Source: Hyphomicrobiales bacterium
Lineage (GTDB): Bacteria; Pseudomonadota; Alphaproteobacteria; Rhizobiales; Aestuariivirgaceae
Direction: 5' to 3'
Length of the DNA: 64,000 nt
Assembly: GCA_025363755.1 (NCBI GenBank)
Contig: JANYLQ010000044.1
Span: 17,406-81,405 of the forward strand
In this document: positions 1 through 7,868 of the stretch, in pieces
How the letters are laid out: every line of letters begins with the position of its first letter
How positions within the stretch are numbered: the first letter of the stretch is position 1
Notes under the pieces: generated by a model
Seen by the model: only the letters and a program-made list of their open reading frames with translations
Told to the model about the DNA's origin: nothing
Databases searched by the model: none
Made by a program: the position numbers and the translations under genes

Positions 1-51
1 ACAATCAATTGATGCATTGCAATATTTAATGTTGCATGGCAGCATCAAATT

Positions 52-654
52 GTGGACCACGGCCTTTCAATATTACTCGTCGACGAAAACACGGATCGTG
101 CTGCTTTGATCGAGCGTGGCCTGCATGAGGCGGGTTATAACCGCGTTTCAATTATCCGGGAAACCAAGGGTGTTTTAAAAAAGATAGAAGATATTTCGCC
201 GGATGTAATTGTCATCGATTTGGGCAATTCAAGTCGTGATCTTTTGGAGCACATGTTTTTGGTGTCGCGCACCGTGCGCAAGCCGATCGCCATGTTTGTA
301 GATCAATCGGATGAACAGTCTATGTACCGGGCAATCGAGGCAGGTGTTTCTGCTTATGTCGTCGATGGACTTAAAAAAGAACGTATCAAACCCATTCTCG
401 ATCTGGCGATGATCCGGTTCAAGGCGTTTGAAGACATCCGCGATGAGCGGGATGCAGCCAAATCGGCACTTGATGACCAGAAGCTAATTGATCGTGCCAA
501 ACGCAACCTGATGAATGCAAAAGGCCTTTCGGAAGACGAAGCATATGAAAGCTTGCGCAAGGCTGCCATGGCGCAGAACAAACGCATGGCGCAAATCGCC
601 GAGGCTGTGATGACTGCACAAAGTTTGATGGAGCAATGTGATGATCGAACTTAA
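52..654 (+). CDS. nasT: NasT-type ANTAR response regulator, nitrate-responsive antiterminator
   Basis: This 200-residue protein has an N-terminal receiver-like domain (about residues 5-120, beginning LSILLVDEN) and a C-terminal helical ANTAR domain (about 130-195, with the run SEDEAYESLRKAAM). That is the AmiR/NasT layout. Members bind paired hairpins in nascent leader RNA and prevent terminator formation. In the absence of nitrate NasT is held by NasS, which is encoded by the next, overlapping gene. The likely target is the hairpin leader before nrtA. The start is a GTG without a clear Shine-Dalgarno sequence, so the N-terminus is uncertain by a few codons. Function is inferred from domain layout and neighbours. 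Confidence 0.9.
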   Translation: MDHGLSILLVDENTDRAALIERGLHEAGYNRVSIIRETKGVLKKIEDISPDVIVIDLGNSSRDLLEHMFLVSRTVRKPIAMFVDQSDEQSMYRAIEAGVSAYVVDGLKKERIKPILDLAMIRFKAFEDIRDERDAAKSALDDQKLIDRAKRNLMNAKGLSEDEAYESLRKAAMAQNKRMAQIAEAVMTAQSLMEQCDDRT

Positions 655-1861
655 TGTCGGCTTTGTGCCTTTGCTTGATGCATCAATCCTCATCATGGCC
701 CATGAAAAAGGTTTCGCCGAAGAGCAAGGTCTTCAACTTAAACTTATGAAGGAAACATCCTGGGCCAATATCAGAGACCGCCTGTCAGTTGGCCAGTTTC
801 ATGTTGCCCATATGTTGGCCCCGCTGCCGATTGCACAGAACTTAGGATTATCGCCGCTTAAAACGCATTTGATTGCGCCTTTCGCGTTAGGGCTTGGTGG
901 AAATGCCATTACAGTTTCTCAGATGCTTTACGGGGCGATGGGTGAATCTATTTCGCATTCTTCCGACCCAGCAAAAGCTGGCGCTGCCTTGCGCGCGGTT
1001 GTTACGAGTCGCAAAGCACAAAACCTATCCAAACTTGTTTTTGCGGTTGTGCACAGCTTTTCGGTTCATGCTTATGAATTACGCTACTGGCTGGCGGCAA
1101 GCGGGATAGATCCCGAAGATGATGTTGACCTAACAATTGTCCCGCCCGCGATGATGGGAGACGCGTTGGCGACAGGTGCTATTGATGGGTTTTGTGTCGG
1201 TGAACCTTGGAATAGCAATGCTGTAGCGCAGGGCTTGGGCGAGGTGGTGACAACAAAAGCATCAATTTGGAGATCGAGCCCCGAGAAAGTTTTGGGATTA
1301 CGAAAAACATGGGCCGAAGATAATCGCGAAAAACTTGATACATTACTCGTTGCTCTTCACAACGCTGCGATGTGGTGCGGTTCGCCTCTTAACAGAGATG
1401 AAATGGCGCGCATTTTGGCAAAGCCCCAATACATTGGTGTGGGTGAAAAAATAGTTCGAAAAGGATTGGTTGGAAACATTCAAGGCGACCAGACACAAAG
1501 TGATTTTCTGATTTTTGCAGAGCGTGCAGCAAACTTCCCTTGGGTCAGCCACGCACTTTGGATCTATTCGCAAATGGTCCGGTGGAACCAATGTCAATAT
1601 AGTTCTGCAGCCGAAAAAATTGTCAGCCAAACCTATCGTCCCGATATTTACCGACAAGCGCTTGGCCCTTTCGGAGTGTCCCTCCCAGGTGGCAGCTCTA
1701 AGGTGGAAGGCGCGCTTACGGAAACAACGCGTGTGCCAGCTTCGGGAGGCCCTTTAAATTTGGGGCCGGACGGATTTTTTGATGGCATTGCCTTCGATCC
1801 AAGTGACATTAAATCTTATCTGACAGAATTAGGCAGAGATATTGCGTTGCACAATAGATAG
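641..1861 (+). CDS. nasS: NasS-type nitrate/nitrite sensor (NrtA-like, cytoplasmic)
   Basis: This protein of about 406 residues is a homologue of NrtA/CmpA periplasmic nitrate or bicarbonate binding proteins. It shares segments with the NrtA encoded downstream, such as the FCVGEPWN motif and the pattern RYWLAA(S/G)GI. It starts directly with the mature fold (MIELNVGFVPL) and has no signal peptide, as expected of NasS, which senses nitrate in the cytoplasm and sequesters NasT. ATG 641 was chosen over GTG 638 because GGAG lies 8 bases upstream. The gene overlaps nasT by 14 bases, which suggests translational coupling. The order nasT-nasS is the reverse of several described nasS-nasT pairs. Confidence 0.88.
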   Translation: MIELNVGFVPLLDASILIMAHEKGFAEEQGLQLKLMKETSWANIRDRLSVGQFHVAHMLAPLPIAQNLGLSPLKTHLIAPFALGLGGNAITVSQMLYGAMGESISHSSDPAKAGAALRAVVTSRKAQNLSKLVFAVVHSFSVHAYELRYWLAASGIDPEDDVDLTIVPPAMMGDALATGAIDGFCVGEPWNSNAVAQGLGEVVTTKASIWRSSPEKVLGLRKTWAEDNREKLDTLLVALHNAAMWCGSPLNRDEMARILAKPQYIGVGEKIVRKGLVGNIQGDQTQSDFLIFAERAANFPWVSHALWIYSQMVRWNQCQYSSAAEKIVSQTYRPDIYRQALGPFGVSLPGGSSKVEGALTETTRVPASGGPLNLGPDGFFDGIAFDPSDIKSYLTELGRDIALHNR

Positions 1862-1957
1862 GCAATCAAATGCCTGTTCATGCGGCAGGTCAATTCGTGA
1901 AATTCGTCCGATAGATACTAAGTATCTGAAATTAAATATAAAAATAGTTTTTTGAAA

Positions 1958-1974
1958 TTGGCACAACTCATGCA
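1958..1974 (+). promoter_or_regulatory. Probable sigma-54 promoter of the nrt-nir-nas operon
   Basis: The sequence TTGGCACAACTCATGCA carries GG at 1960-1961 and GC at 1972-1973 separated by exactly 10 bases, and it matches the TGGCAC half of the sigma-54 consensus. Transcription would start near 1985, just before the leader hairpins and about 95 bases before the nrtA ATG. Sigma-54 control would fit NtrC activation under nitrogen limitation. The activator binding site was not identified, and the promoter is inferred from sequence alone. Confidence 0.7.
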
Positions 1975-1987
1975 GTGATGCAAGCAA

Positions 1988-2068
1988 GTGCTCACAAGCA
2001 CATTCGGCAACGCCGCCGACAGGAAAGAGATCGCCCCCGACTCTCCGCCTGTCGGCGGCTTTTTTTTT
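1988..2068 (+). promoter_or_regulatory. NasT-type antitermination leader with intrinsic terminator ahead of nrtA
   Basis: The leader holds a small hairpin, GTGCT(CACA)AGCAC at 1988-2001, which also reads as a hexaloop on a 4-bp stem. It is followed by a perfect 12-bp stem, GCCGCCGACAGG at 2012-2023 with CCTGTCGGCGGC at 2048-2059, and then nine T residues at 2060-2068. This is a classic intrinsic terminator about 12 bases before the nrtA start codon. With nasT and nasS next door, the likely role is attenuation relieved by NasT when nitrate is present. A canonical pair of ANTAR hexaloops (A at position 1, G at position 4) was not clearly seen within the predicted transcript. Confidence 0.78.
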
Positions 2069-2080
2069 AAGGAGAATGAG

Positions 2081-3361
2081 ATGTTTCAAATCAATTCCAC
2101 GCGCCGCGCCTTTCTGAAGAAATCAGCAGCTACTGCAGCAATTTTAACCGCGGCCCGCGCTCTATTGCCATCGGGTGCAATGGCTGCAAGTGGCCCCGAG
2201 ATTGACGTGGCAAAGCTCGGCTTCATTGCGCTGACAGATTCTTCTCCTTTGATTATTGCAAAAGAGAAGGGCCTCTTTGCTAAATATGGCGTTGGCAATG
2301 TCGAGGTTTTGAAGCAAGCTTCATGGGGTGCCACGCGCGATAATTTGGTTCTCGGTTCTGCGGGCAGCGGCATAGACGGCGCACATATTCTAACCCCGAT
2401 GCCATACCTGATGACGCTGGGCACAATCACGCAGAACAAACCTGTGCCGATGAAAATTTTGGCGCGGCTTAATCTTGATGGCCAAGGCATTTCAGTTTCC
2501 AAAGAATATGCAGATTTGAAAGTAGGGCTCGATGCATCGCTGCTCAGAGAAGCTTTCGCCAAGAAAAAAGCCGCGGGTGCGGCTGCTAAAATCGCTGTGA
2601 CGTTCCCAGGTGGAACACATGATTTGTGGATGAGGTATTGGCTCGCAGCGGGCGGCATTGATCCTAACAAGGATGTTGAAACCATCATCGTTCCACCGCC
2701 GCAGATGGTGGCCAATATGAAAGTCGGAACGGTTGATGCATTCTGTGTGGGTGAGCCATGGAATGCCCAACTTGTAAGCCAAGGACTTGGATATTCCGCT
2801 GTCACAACCGGTGAACTCTGGTCGAAGCACCCTGAAAAGTCTTTGGCATTGCGCGCTGATTTCACGGATAAGAATCCAAAGACCACGGAGGCCATATTGA
2901 TGGCAGTGATGGAAGCCCAGCAGTGGTGCGACGCTGATGCCAATAAGGATGAGCTGGCCAAAATCGTTTCTAAACGCGAATGGTTCAACATCAAGCCAGA
3001 AGATATTGTTGGTCGCCTGAAGGGTGAGTTTGATTATGGCAATGGCAAAGTGGTTCAAGCTAGCCCGCATGCCATGAAGTTCTGGCGTGATGCTGCTTCA
3101 TTTCCGTTTAAGAGTCATGATGCTTGGTTCCTTGCGGAAAATATGCGCTGGGGCAAGGTGAAGGGGGACACAGATATTGCAGCACTGATTGCAAATGTGA
3201 ATGGTGCTGACACTTGGCGGGCAGCTGCCAAGGCGATGAGCATCGCCGATGCTCCAGCTTCAGACTCGCGCGGTGTTGAAACCTTCTTTGACGGCAAAAC
3301 GTTCGATCCTGCAAACCCAAAGGCCTATCTCGACAGCCTTTCCATCAAAGCGATGGTTTGA
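2081..3361 (+). CDS. nrtA: Nitrate ABC transporter, periplasmic substrate-binding protein
   Basis: This 426-residue NrtA/CmpA-family binding protein captures nitrate in the periplasm for the NrtB-NrtC importer. The N-terminus (STRRAFLKKSAATAA ... AMA) is a twin-arginine-like signal peptide, and the mature part begins near EIDVAKLGFIAL. It is colinear with NasS but longer and exported. The ORF track starts at GTG 1988, but that reading frame runs through the terminator hairpin. ATG 2081 has AAGGAG about 7 bases upstream and gives the expected signal peptide, so it was chosen. It is the first gene of the operon behind the sigma-54 promoter and leader. Confidence 0.93.
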   Translation: MFQINSTRRAFLKKSAATAAILTAARALLPSGAMAASGPEIDVAKLGFIALTDSSPLIIAKEKGLFAKYGVGNVEVLKQASWGATRDNLVLGSAGSGIDGAHILTPMPYLMTLGTITQNKPVPMKILARLNLDGQGISVSKEYADLKVGLDASLLREAFAKKKAAGAAAKIAVTFPGGTHDLWMRYWLAAGGIDPNKDVETIIVPPPQMVANMKVGTVDAFCVGEPWNAQLVSQGLGYSAVTTGELWSKHPEKSLALRADFTDKNPKTTEAILMAVMEAQQWCDADANKDELAKIVSKREWFNIKPEDIVGRLKGEFDYGNGKVVQASPHAMKFWRDAASFPFKSHDAWFLAENMRWGKVKGDTDIAALIANVNGADTWRAAAKAMSIADAPASDSRGVETFFDGKTFDPANPKAYLDSLSIKAMV

Positions 3362-3368
3362 GCTATTG

Positions 3369-4277
3369 ATGAGTGAAGCTGCGTTGAAACTTGAAACAGA
3401 ACTGGCCGAGGCATTGCCTCTGCCGGTTCGTCCTCTATCAAATGTCGTGGTGCTGCCAACCAAGCACGCTAAACCCAGAATGATATTCATGCCTGACTTT
3501 AAAAAAATTGGTGCGGCGTTGTTGCCACCACTCTTTGTTATGCTGTTGGCTTTGTTGTTGTGGCAAATTTTTGCTTCATCTCCCACCTCAGGTTTGCCGC
3601 CGCCGACAACGGTGATTGCAGAGAGCAGCGACCTCATTCTGCATCCGTTTTTTGATCATGGCGGCACAGACAAAGGCCTAGGCCTTCATGTTTTTGCATC
3701 GCTCAAGCGCGTAGCTTTGGGCTATACGTTGGCGGCCATTGTTGGCATTGCCTTGGGAACTCTGGTTGGCGCTTCACAATTGTTTATGCGCGGACTTGAC
3801 CCGTTGTTTCAAATCTTGCGCACTGTGCCACCGCTGGCGTGGCTTCCCATTTCATTGGCGGCGTTCAAGGACGGTCAACCTTCGGCAATCTTTGTGATTT
3901 TCATAACGGCGATTTGGCCGATCATTATTAATACTGCCACAGGCATCCGCAATATTCCCGATGACTATAAAAATGTGGCCCGAGTTATTCAACTCAACCC
4001 CCTTCAATATTTTTCCAAGATTATGGTCCCTGCTGCTGCGCCTTATATTTTCACAGGCCTGCGTATTGGTATTGGACTTTCCTGGCTGGCTATTGTGGCG
4101 GCAGAAATGTTGATCGGTGGAACTGGCATTGGATTTTTCATTTGGGACGCTTGGAATTCATCGCACATTAGCGACATCATTGTGGCCCTGTTTTATGTGG
4201 GGATCGTTGGTTTCGTGCTTGATCGGTTGGTCAGTTATGTGGGCTCGCTTGTCACCCACGGCATGACGGTGAATTGA
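3369..4277 (+). CDS. nrtB: Nitrate ABC transporter permease
   Basis: This 302-residue inner-membrane permease is of the NrtB/SsuC/TauC type. After a hydrophilic N-terminus of about 45 residues there are several hydrophobic helices (for example GAALLPPLFVMLLALLLW), and the EAA-type coupling loop lies near AAAPYIFTGLRIG. It forms the channel that couples to the NrtC ATPase. ATG 3369, seven bases after the nrtA stop, was chosen over the ORF-track start at 3249, which would overlap nrtA by more than 100 bases. No strong Shine-Dalgarno sequence is visible, so translation may be coupled to nrtA. Confidence 0.92.
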   Translation: MSEAALKLETELAEALPLPVRPLSNVVVLPTKHAKPRMIFMPDFKKIGAALLPPLFVMLLALLLWQIFASSPTSGLPPPTTVIAESSDLILHPFFDHGGTDKGLGLHVFASLKRVALGYTLAAIVGIALGTLVGASQLFMRGLDPLFQILRTVPPLAWLPISLAAFKDGQPSAIFVIFITAIWPIIINTATGIRNIPDDYKNVARVIQLNPLQYFSKIMVPAAAPYIFTGLRIGIGLSWLAIVAAEMLIGGTGIGFFIWDAWNSSHISDIIVALFYVGIVGFVLDRLVSYVGSLVTHGMTVN

Positions 4278-4283
4278 GTATAT

Positions 4284-5081
4284 ATGATGCACAAACCTTA
4301 TCTCTCGCTATCGCATGTGGGCAAAAGTTTTCAGCGTGGCACTAATATCACCGAAGTACTGCGTGACATTTCTTTGACTGTCGAACGCGGCGAATATGTT
4401 TCGCTGATTGGCCATTCAGGTTGCGGCAAATCCACTTTGCTCAATCTGATTGCAGGCCTCACACCCGTCTCAAGCGGGACAGTTCTGTTGGAAGACAAAC
4501 ACGTCAATGCCCCGGGACCTGATCGTGCTGTGGTGTTTCAAAATCACTCGCTGCTGCCGTGGCTGAGTGTTTATGACAATATCAGGCTCGCTGTAGATAA
4601 AGTCTGGGCCAAGGAATCTGCAAGCCAACGCAAGGCTCGCATTATGGAAAAGCTTGATCTCGTACAAATGGCACATGCCAAAGACAAGCGTCCAAGTGAA
4701 ATTTCTGGGGGGATGAAACAGCGCGTAGGTATTGCGCGTGCGCTTGCTATGGAACCGAAGGTGTTGCTGCTCGACGAGCCCTTTGGCGCGCTTGATGCTT
4801 TGACGCGCGCCCATTTGCAAGACCAGGTGATGCAGATTCATCAGACGTTGAAGAACACGGTGGTGATGATCACGCACGATGTGGATGAGGCCGTGTTGCT
4901 TTCTGATCGTATTGTGATGCTGACCAATGGGCCATCAGCCACAATTGGGGAAATCGTGAATGTGAACCTGTCTTATCCCCGCAAGCGCATCGAACTGGTT
5001 TCGCAGCCAGAATATATCCGCTGCCGCGAGGCAGTTCTCAAATTCTTATACGAACGTCATAAATTTGTGGAGGCCGCATAA
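4284..5081 (+). CDS. nrtC: Nitrate ABC transporter ATP-binding protein (NrtC/NrtD type)
   Basis: This 265-residue ABC ATPase powers nitrate import. Walker A is GHSGCGKST, the Q-loop region reads VVFQNHSLLPWLSV, the signature is ISGGMKQRVGIARAL, and Walker B is VLLLDEPFGALDA. It has one ATPase domain and no NrtA-like C-terminal extension, unlike cyanobacterial NrtC, so the label nrtD would fit equally well. Its stop codon shares one base with the nirB start (TAATG), which indicates tight coupling of uptake and reduction genes. Confidence 0.92.
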   Translation: MMHKPYLSLSHVGKSFQRGTNITEVLRDISLTVERGEYVSLIGHSGCGKSTLLNLIAGLTPVSSGTVLLEDKHVNAPGPDRAVVFQNHSLLPWLSVYDNIRLAVDKVWAKESASQRKARIMEKLDLVQMAHAKDKRPSEISGGMKQRVGIARALAMEPKVLLLDEPFGALDALTRAHLQDQVMQIHQTLKNTVVMITHDVDEAVLLSDRIVMLTNGPSATIGEIVNVNLSYPRKRIELVSQPEYIRCREAVLKFLYERHKFVEAA

Positions 5082-7528
5082 TGGCATCTAAACTGGTCAT
5101 TATCGGGAATGGCATGGCGCCGGGGCGCATGTTGGAGCATTTGTTCGAACTTGCGCCAAACAGCCACGACGTTACGATTTTCAACGCGGAGCCACGTGTC
5201 AATTATAACCGGCTCATGTTGTCGCCCGTGCTTTCTGGTGAGAAGACTTATGAGGACATCATCACGCATGGCGATGATTGGTATGCGCAAAATTCAGTCA
5301 CGCTGCATAAGGGCAAGAAGATTGCCAAAATTGATCGTGCTGCAAAAACAGTCACGGCGGAAGATGGAACTGAGGCTGCCTATGATAAGCTCGTTATCGC
5401 TACAGGCTCATCGCCGTTCATCATCCCAATTCCCGGCAAGGATTTGCCCGGTGTGGTGACCTACCGTGATCTCGATGATGTTGAAAAAATGCTGGCCGCT
5501 GCGAAACATGGCGGCAGCGCTGTAGTGATTGGTGGCGGTTTGCTTGGCCTTGAGGCTGCTGCTGGTTTGCACGCGCGCGGTATGGATGTAACTATTTTGC
5601 ATTTGATGCCAACATTGATGGAGCGTCAGCTTGATCCGGCGGCGGCGCATTTATTGCAACAGGCGATTGAAAAGCGCGGCATGAAGGTGATGCTTAAAGC
5701 CAATACTCATGCGATAGTCGGCGACGGAAAAGTTGAAGGTGTTCGGCTTGATGATGGCACTCTATTGCCTGCATCATTGGTGGTGATGGTTGTTGGTATT
5801 CGGCCTGCATCAGCCCTTGCAAAAGACGCTGGCATTGAAGTGAATCGCGGTATTCTTGCCAATGATCAGTTGATCACGTCTGACCCTGATGTGTTTGCTC
5901 TTGGAGAATGCGTCGAACATCGCACGGGCATCTATGGCCTTGTTGCACCCCTTTACGAAATGGCGCGAACGATTGCTGAAGTTTTAGCAGGGCAGGTGGC
6001 CGCTTACACCGGCTCTGTTATGTCAACCAAGCTCAAAGTGACAGGCATTGACCTTTATTCTGGTGGTGATTTTGCCGAGGCCCAAGACCGCGAAGAAATC
6101 GTGCTGCGTGATGCGTCGCGCGGTGTCTACAAAAGGCTGGTGATCAAAGACAACAAGATCATCGGCATTGTGATGTATGGCGATACGAGTGACGGGCCAT
6201 GGTTTTTTGATAAATTAAAGAAGGGTGAGGATATTTCCGAGCAGCGTGAAATGCTGATCTTTGGCCAAGCCTATGCAGGAGGGACCCCCCTGGACCCTAC
6301 GGCGGCCGTTGCAGCCTTACCGCCTGACGCAGAAATCTGCGGCTGCAACGGCATTTGCAAAAGCAAAATCACCGACGCGATTGCCGCGAAAAAATTAACA
6401 TCAATTGACGAAGTGCGTGCACACACCAAAGCTTCGGCTTCATGCGGTTCGTGCACGGGCCTTGTCGAAAAGCTGCTCGTCATTTCTTTAGGCGATGGTT
6501 ACAAACCCAACGCAATTCTACCGATGTGCCCCTGCACAGATCTGGGGCATGGTGAAGTACGGCGTTTGATCGTGGCGGAAGGCTTCAAAAACATTCAGGA
6601 GCTGATGCAGCAACTCGAATGGAAAACCAGTTGCGGCTGTGCCAAATGTCGACCGGCGCTCAACTATTACATGGTCTCCAATTGGCCTGGTGAATATGTC
6701 GATGATAATCAGTCGCGCTTCATCAACGAGCGCGTGCACGCCAACATTCAAAAGGACGGCACTTTCTCCGTCGTGCCGCGGATGTGGGGCGGCATGACAT
6801 CGGCCAAAGAGCTTCGCGCCATCGCTGATGTGGCAGATAAATTTGCAATCCCCGCCGTTAAAGTGACCGGCGGACAACGCATCGATTTGCTCGGCGTGAA
6901 GAAAGAAGATTTGCCGGCGGTCTGGTCTGATCTCAATGCGGCGGGCATGGTTTCGGGTGCGGCTTATGCAAAAGGTTTGCGCACTGTCAAAACTTGTGTG
7001 GGCACTGATTGGTGCAGATTTGGAACGCAAGATTCAACGGGCCTTGGCATTAAGCTTGAAAAATTTATGTGGGGATCTTGGACACCTGCAAAATTGAAAA
7101 TGGCGGTATCTGGTTGTCCGCGAAATTGTGCTGAAGCCACATGCAAAGACATCGGCGTCATCTGTGTTGACTCTGGCTATGACATTCATTTTGCTGGTGC
7201 CGCCGGCCTCGATATCAAGGGCACGCAAGTTCTCACACACGTCGACACTGAGGAAGAGGCGCTGGAAATGATTGTGGCGCTCACCCAGCTTTACCGTGAG
7301 CAGGGCTATTATCTTGAGCGCATTTACAAATGGGCGGCGCGTGTGGGGATCGATAGCGTGCGGCAAAATATTGTGGACGATGCAACCAAGCGCAAAGCCT
7401 ATTTCGACAAATTCGCATTCAGCCAAAAATTTGCACAGATTGATCCGTGGCGGTTGCGCGCTTCCGGCCATGAAGCCCACGAGTTTATGCCCATGCGGGC
7501 TTTCCCAAAACGTATCGCAGCGGAGTGA
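5081..7528 (+). CDS. nirB: NAD(P)H-dependent assimilatory nitrite reductase, large subunit
   Basis: This 815-residue enzyme reduces nitrite to ammonium in the cytoplasm. It begins with a FAD/NAD(P) oxidoreductase module of about 400 residues (VIIGNGMAPGR; second nucleotide site VVIGGGLLGLEAA). Two BFD-like Cys regions follow (CGCNGICKS ... CGSC and MCPCTD ... CGCAKC), then the ferredoxin-like siroheme domain. The siroheme/[4Fe-4S] ligands are visible as TCVGTDWC (C-x5-C) and GCPRNC (C-x3-C). Length and order match NirB/NasB. It works with NirD, encoded just downstream. Confidence 0.96.
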   Translation: MASKLVIIGNGMAPGRMLEHLFELAPNSHDVTIFNAEPRVNYNRLMLSPVLSGEKTYEDIITHGDDWYAQNSVTLHKGKKIAKIDRAAKTVTAEDGTEAAYDKLVIATGSSPFIIPIPGKDLPGVVTYRDLDDVEKMLAAAKHGGSAVVIGGGLLGLEAAAGLHARGMDVTILHLMPTLMERQLDPAAAHLLQQAIEKRGMKVMLKANTHAIVGDGKVEGVRLDDGTLLPASLVVMVVGIRPASALAKDAGIEVNRGILANDQLITSDPDVFALGECVEHRTGIYGLVAPLYEMARTIAEVLAGQVAAYTGSVMSTKLKVTGIDLYSGGDFAEAQDREEIVLRDASRGVYKRLVIKDNKIIGIVMYGDTSDGPWFFDKLKKGEDISEQREMLIFGQAYAGGTPLDPTAAVAALPPDAEICGCNGICKSKITDAIAAKKLTSIDEVRAHTKASASCGSCTGLVEKLLVISLGDGYKPNAILPMCPCTDLGHGEVRRLIVAEGFKNIQELMQQLEWKTSCGCAKCRPALNYYMVSNWPGEYVDDNQSRFINERVHANIQKDGTFSVVPRMWGGMTSAKELRAIADVADKFAIPAVKVTGGQRIDLLGVKKEDLPAVWSDLNAAGMVSGAAYAKGLRTVKTCVGTDWCRFGTQDSTGLGIKLEKFMWGSWTPAKLKMAVSGCPRNCAEATCKDIGVICVDSGYDIHFAGAAGLDIKGTQVLTHVDTEEEALEMIVALTQLYREQGYYLERIYKWAARVGIDSVRQNIVDDATKRKAYFDKFAFSQKFAQIDPWRLRASGHEAHEFMPMRAFPKRIAAE

Positions 7529-7529
7529 G

Positions 7530-7868
7530 ATGATGAATCCGGATTGGATCGATATTGGCTTGGTGCGCGATGTGCCGTTTCGTGGTTCGCGCATTGTGAG
7601 CACGGGCAATGGAGACATTGCAATTTTCAAAGCCTTTGATGGCAAAGTTTTTGCGCTGTGGGACAAGTGCCCTCATAAGGGTGGGCCGCTCAGCCAGGGC
7701 ATTGTGAATGGTCACTCAGTCACTTGCCCGCTTCATAATTGGGTGGTTGCATTGGACACGGGCGACGTGAAAGGCCCAGACAAGGGCTGTGCGCGAAAAG
7801 TTGAATTGATGATCGACGACGGACGCATTTATATGGCCGCCGCCACGCTCAAAAGAGATGCTGCATGA
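7530..7868 (+). CDS. nirD: Nitrite reductase small subunit (Rieske-type NirD)
   Basis: This 112-residue protein has a Rieske [2Fe-2S] signature: CPH in KCPHKGGPLS and CPLH in TCPLHNW, spaced about 17 residues apart. It is the small partner of NirB. The ORF track starts at 7272 inside nirB. ATG 7530 (MMNPDWIDIGL), one base after the nirB stop, gives the normal family length. The stop overlaps the nasA start (ATGA). Confidence 0.92.
   Translation: MMNPDWIDIGLVRDVPFRGSRIVSTGNGDIAIFKAFDGKVFALWDKCPHKGGPLSQGIVNGHSVTCPLHNWVVALDTGDVKGPDKGCARKVELMIDDGRIYMAAATLKRDAA

Noticed and set aside
1988-2080. N-terminal extension of NrtA given by the ORF track
   Set aside because: This stretch is the terminator hairpin leader. 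ATG 2081 has a good ribosome site and yields a proper signal peptide.
2086-2994. 302-residue minus-strand ORF opposite nrtA
   Set aside because: It is a shadow of the nrtA reading frame with no ribosome site and no recognisable domain.
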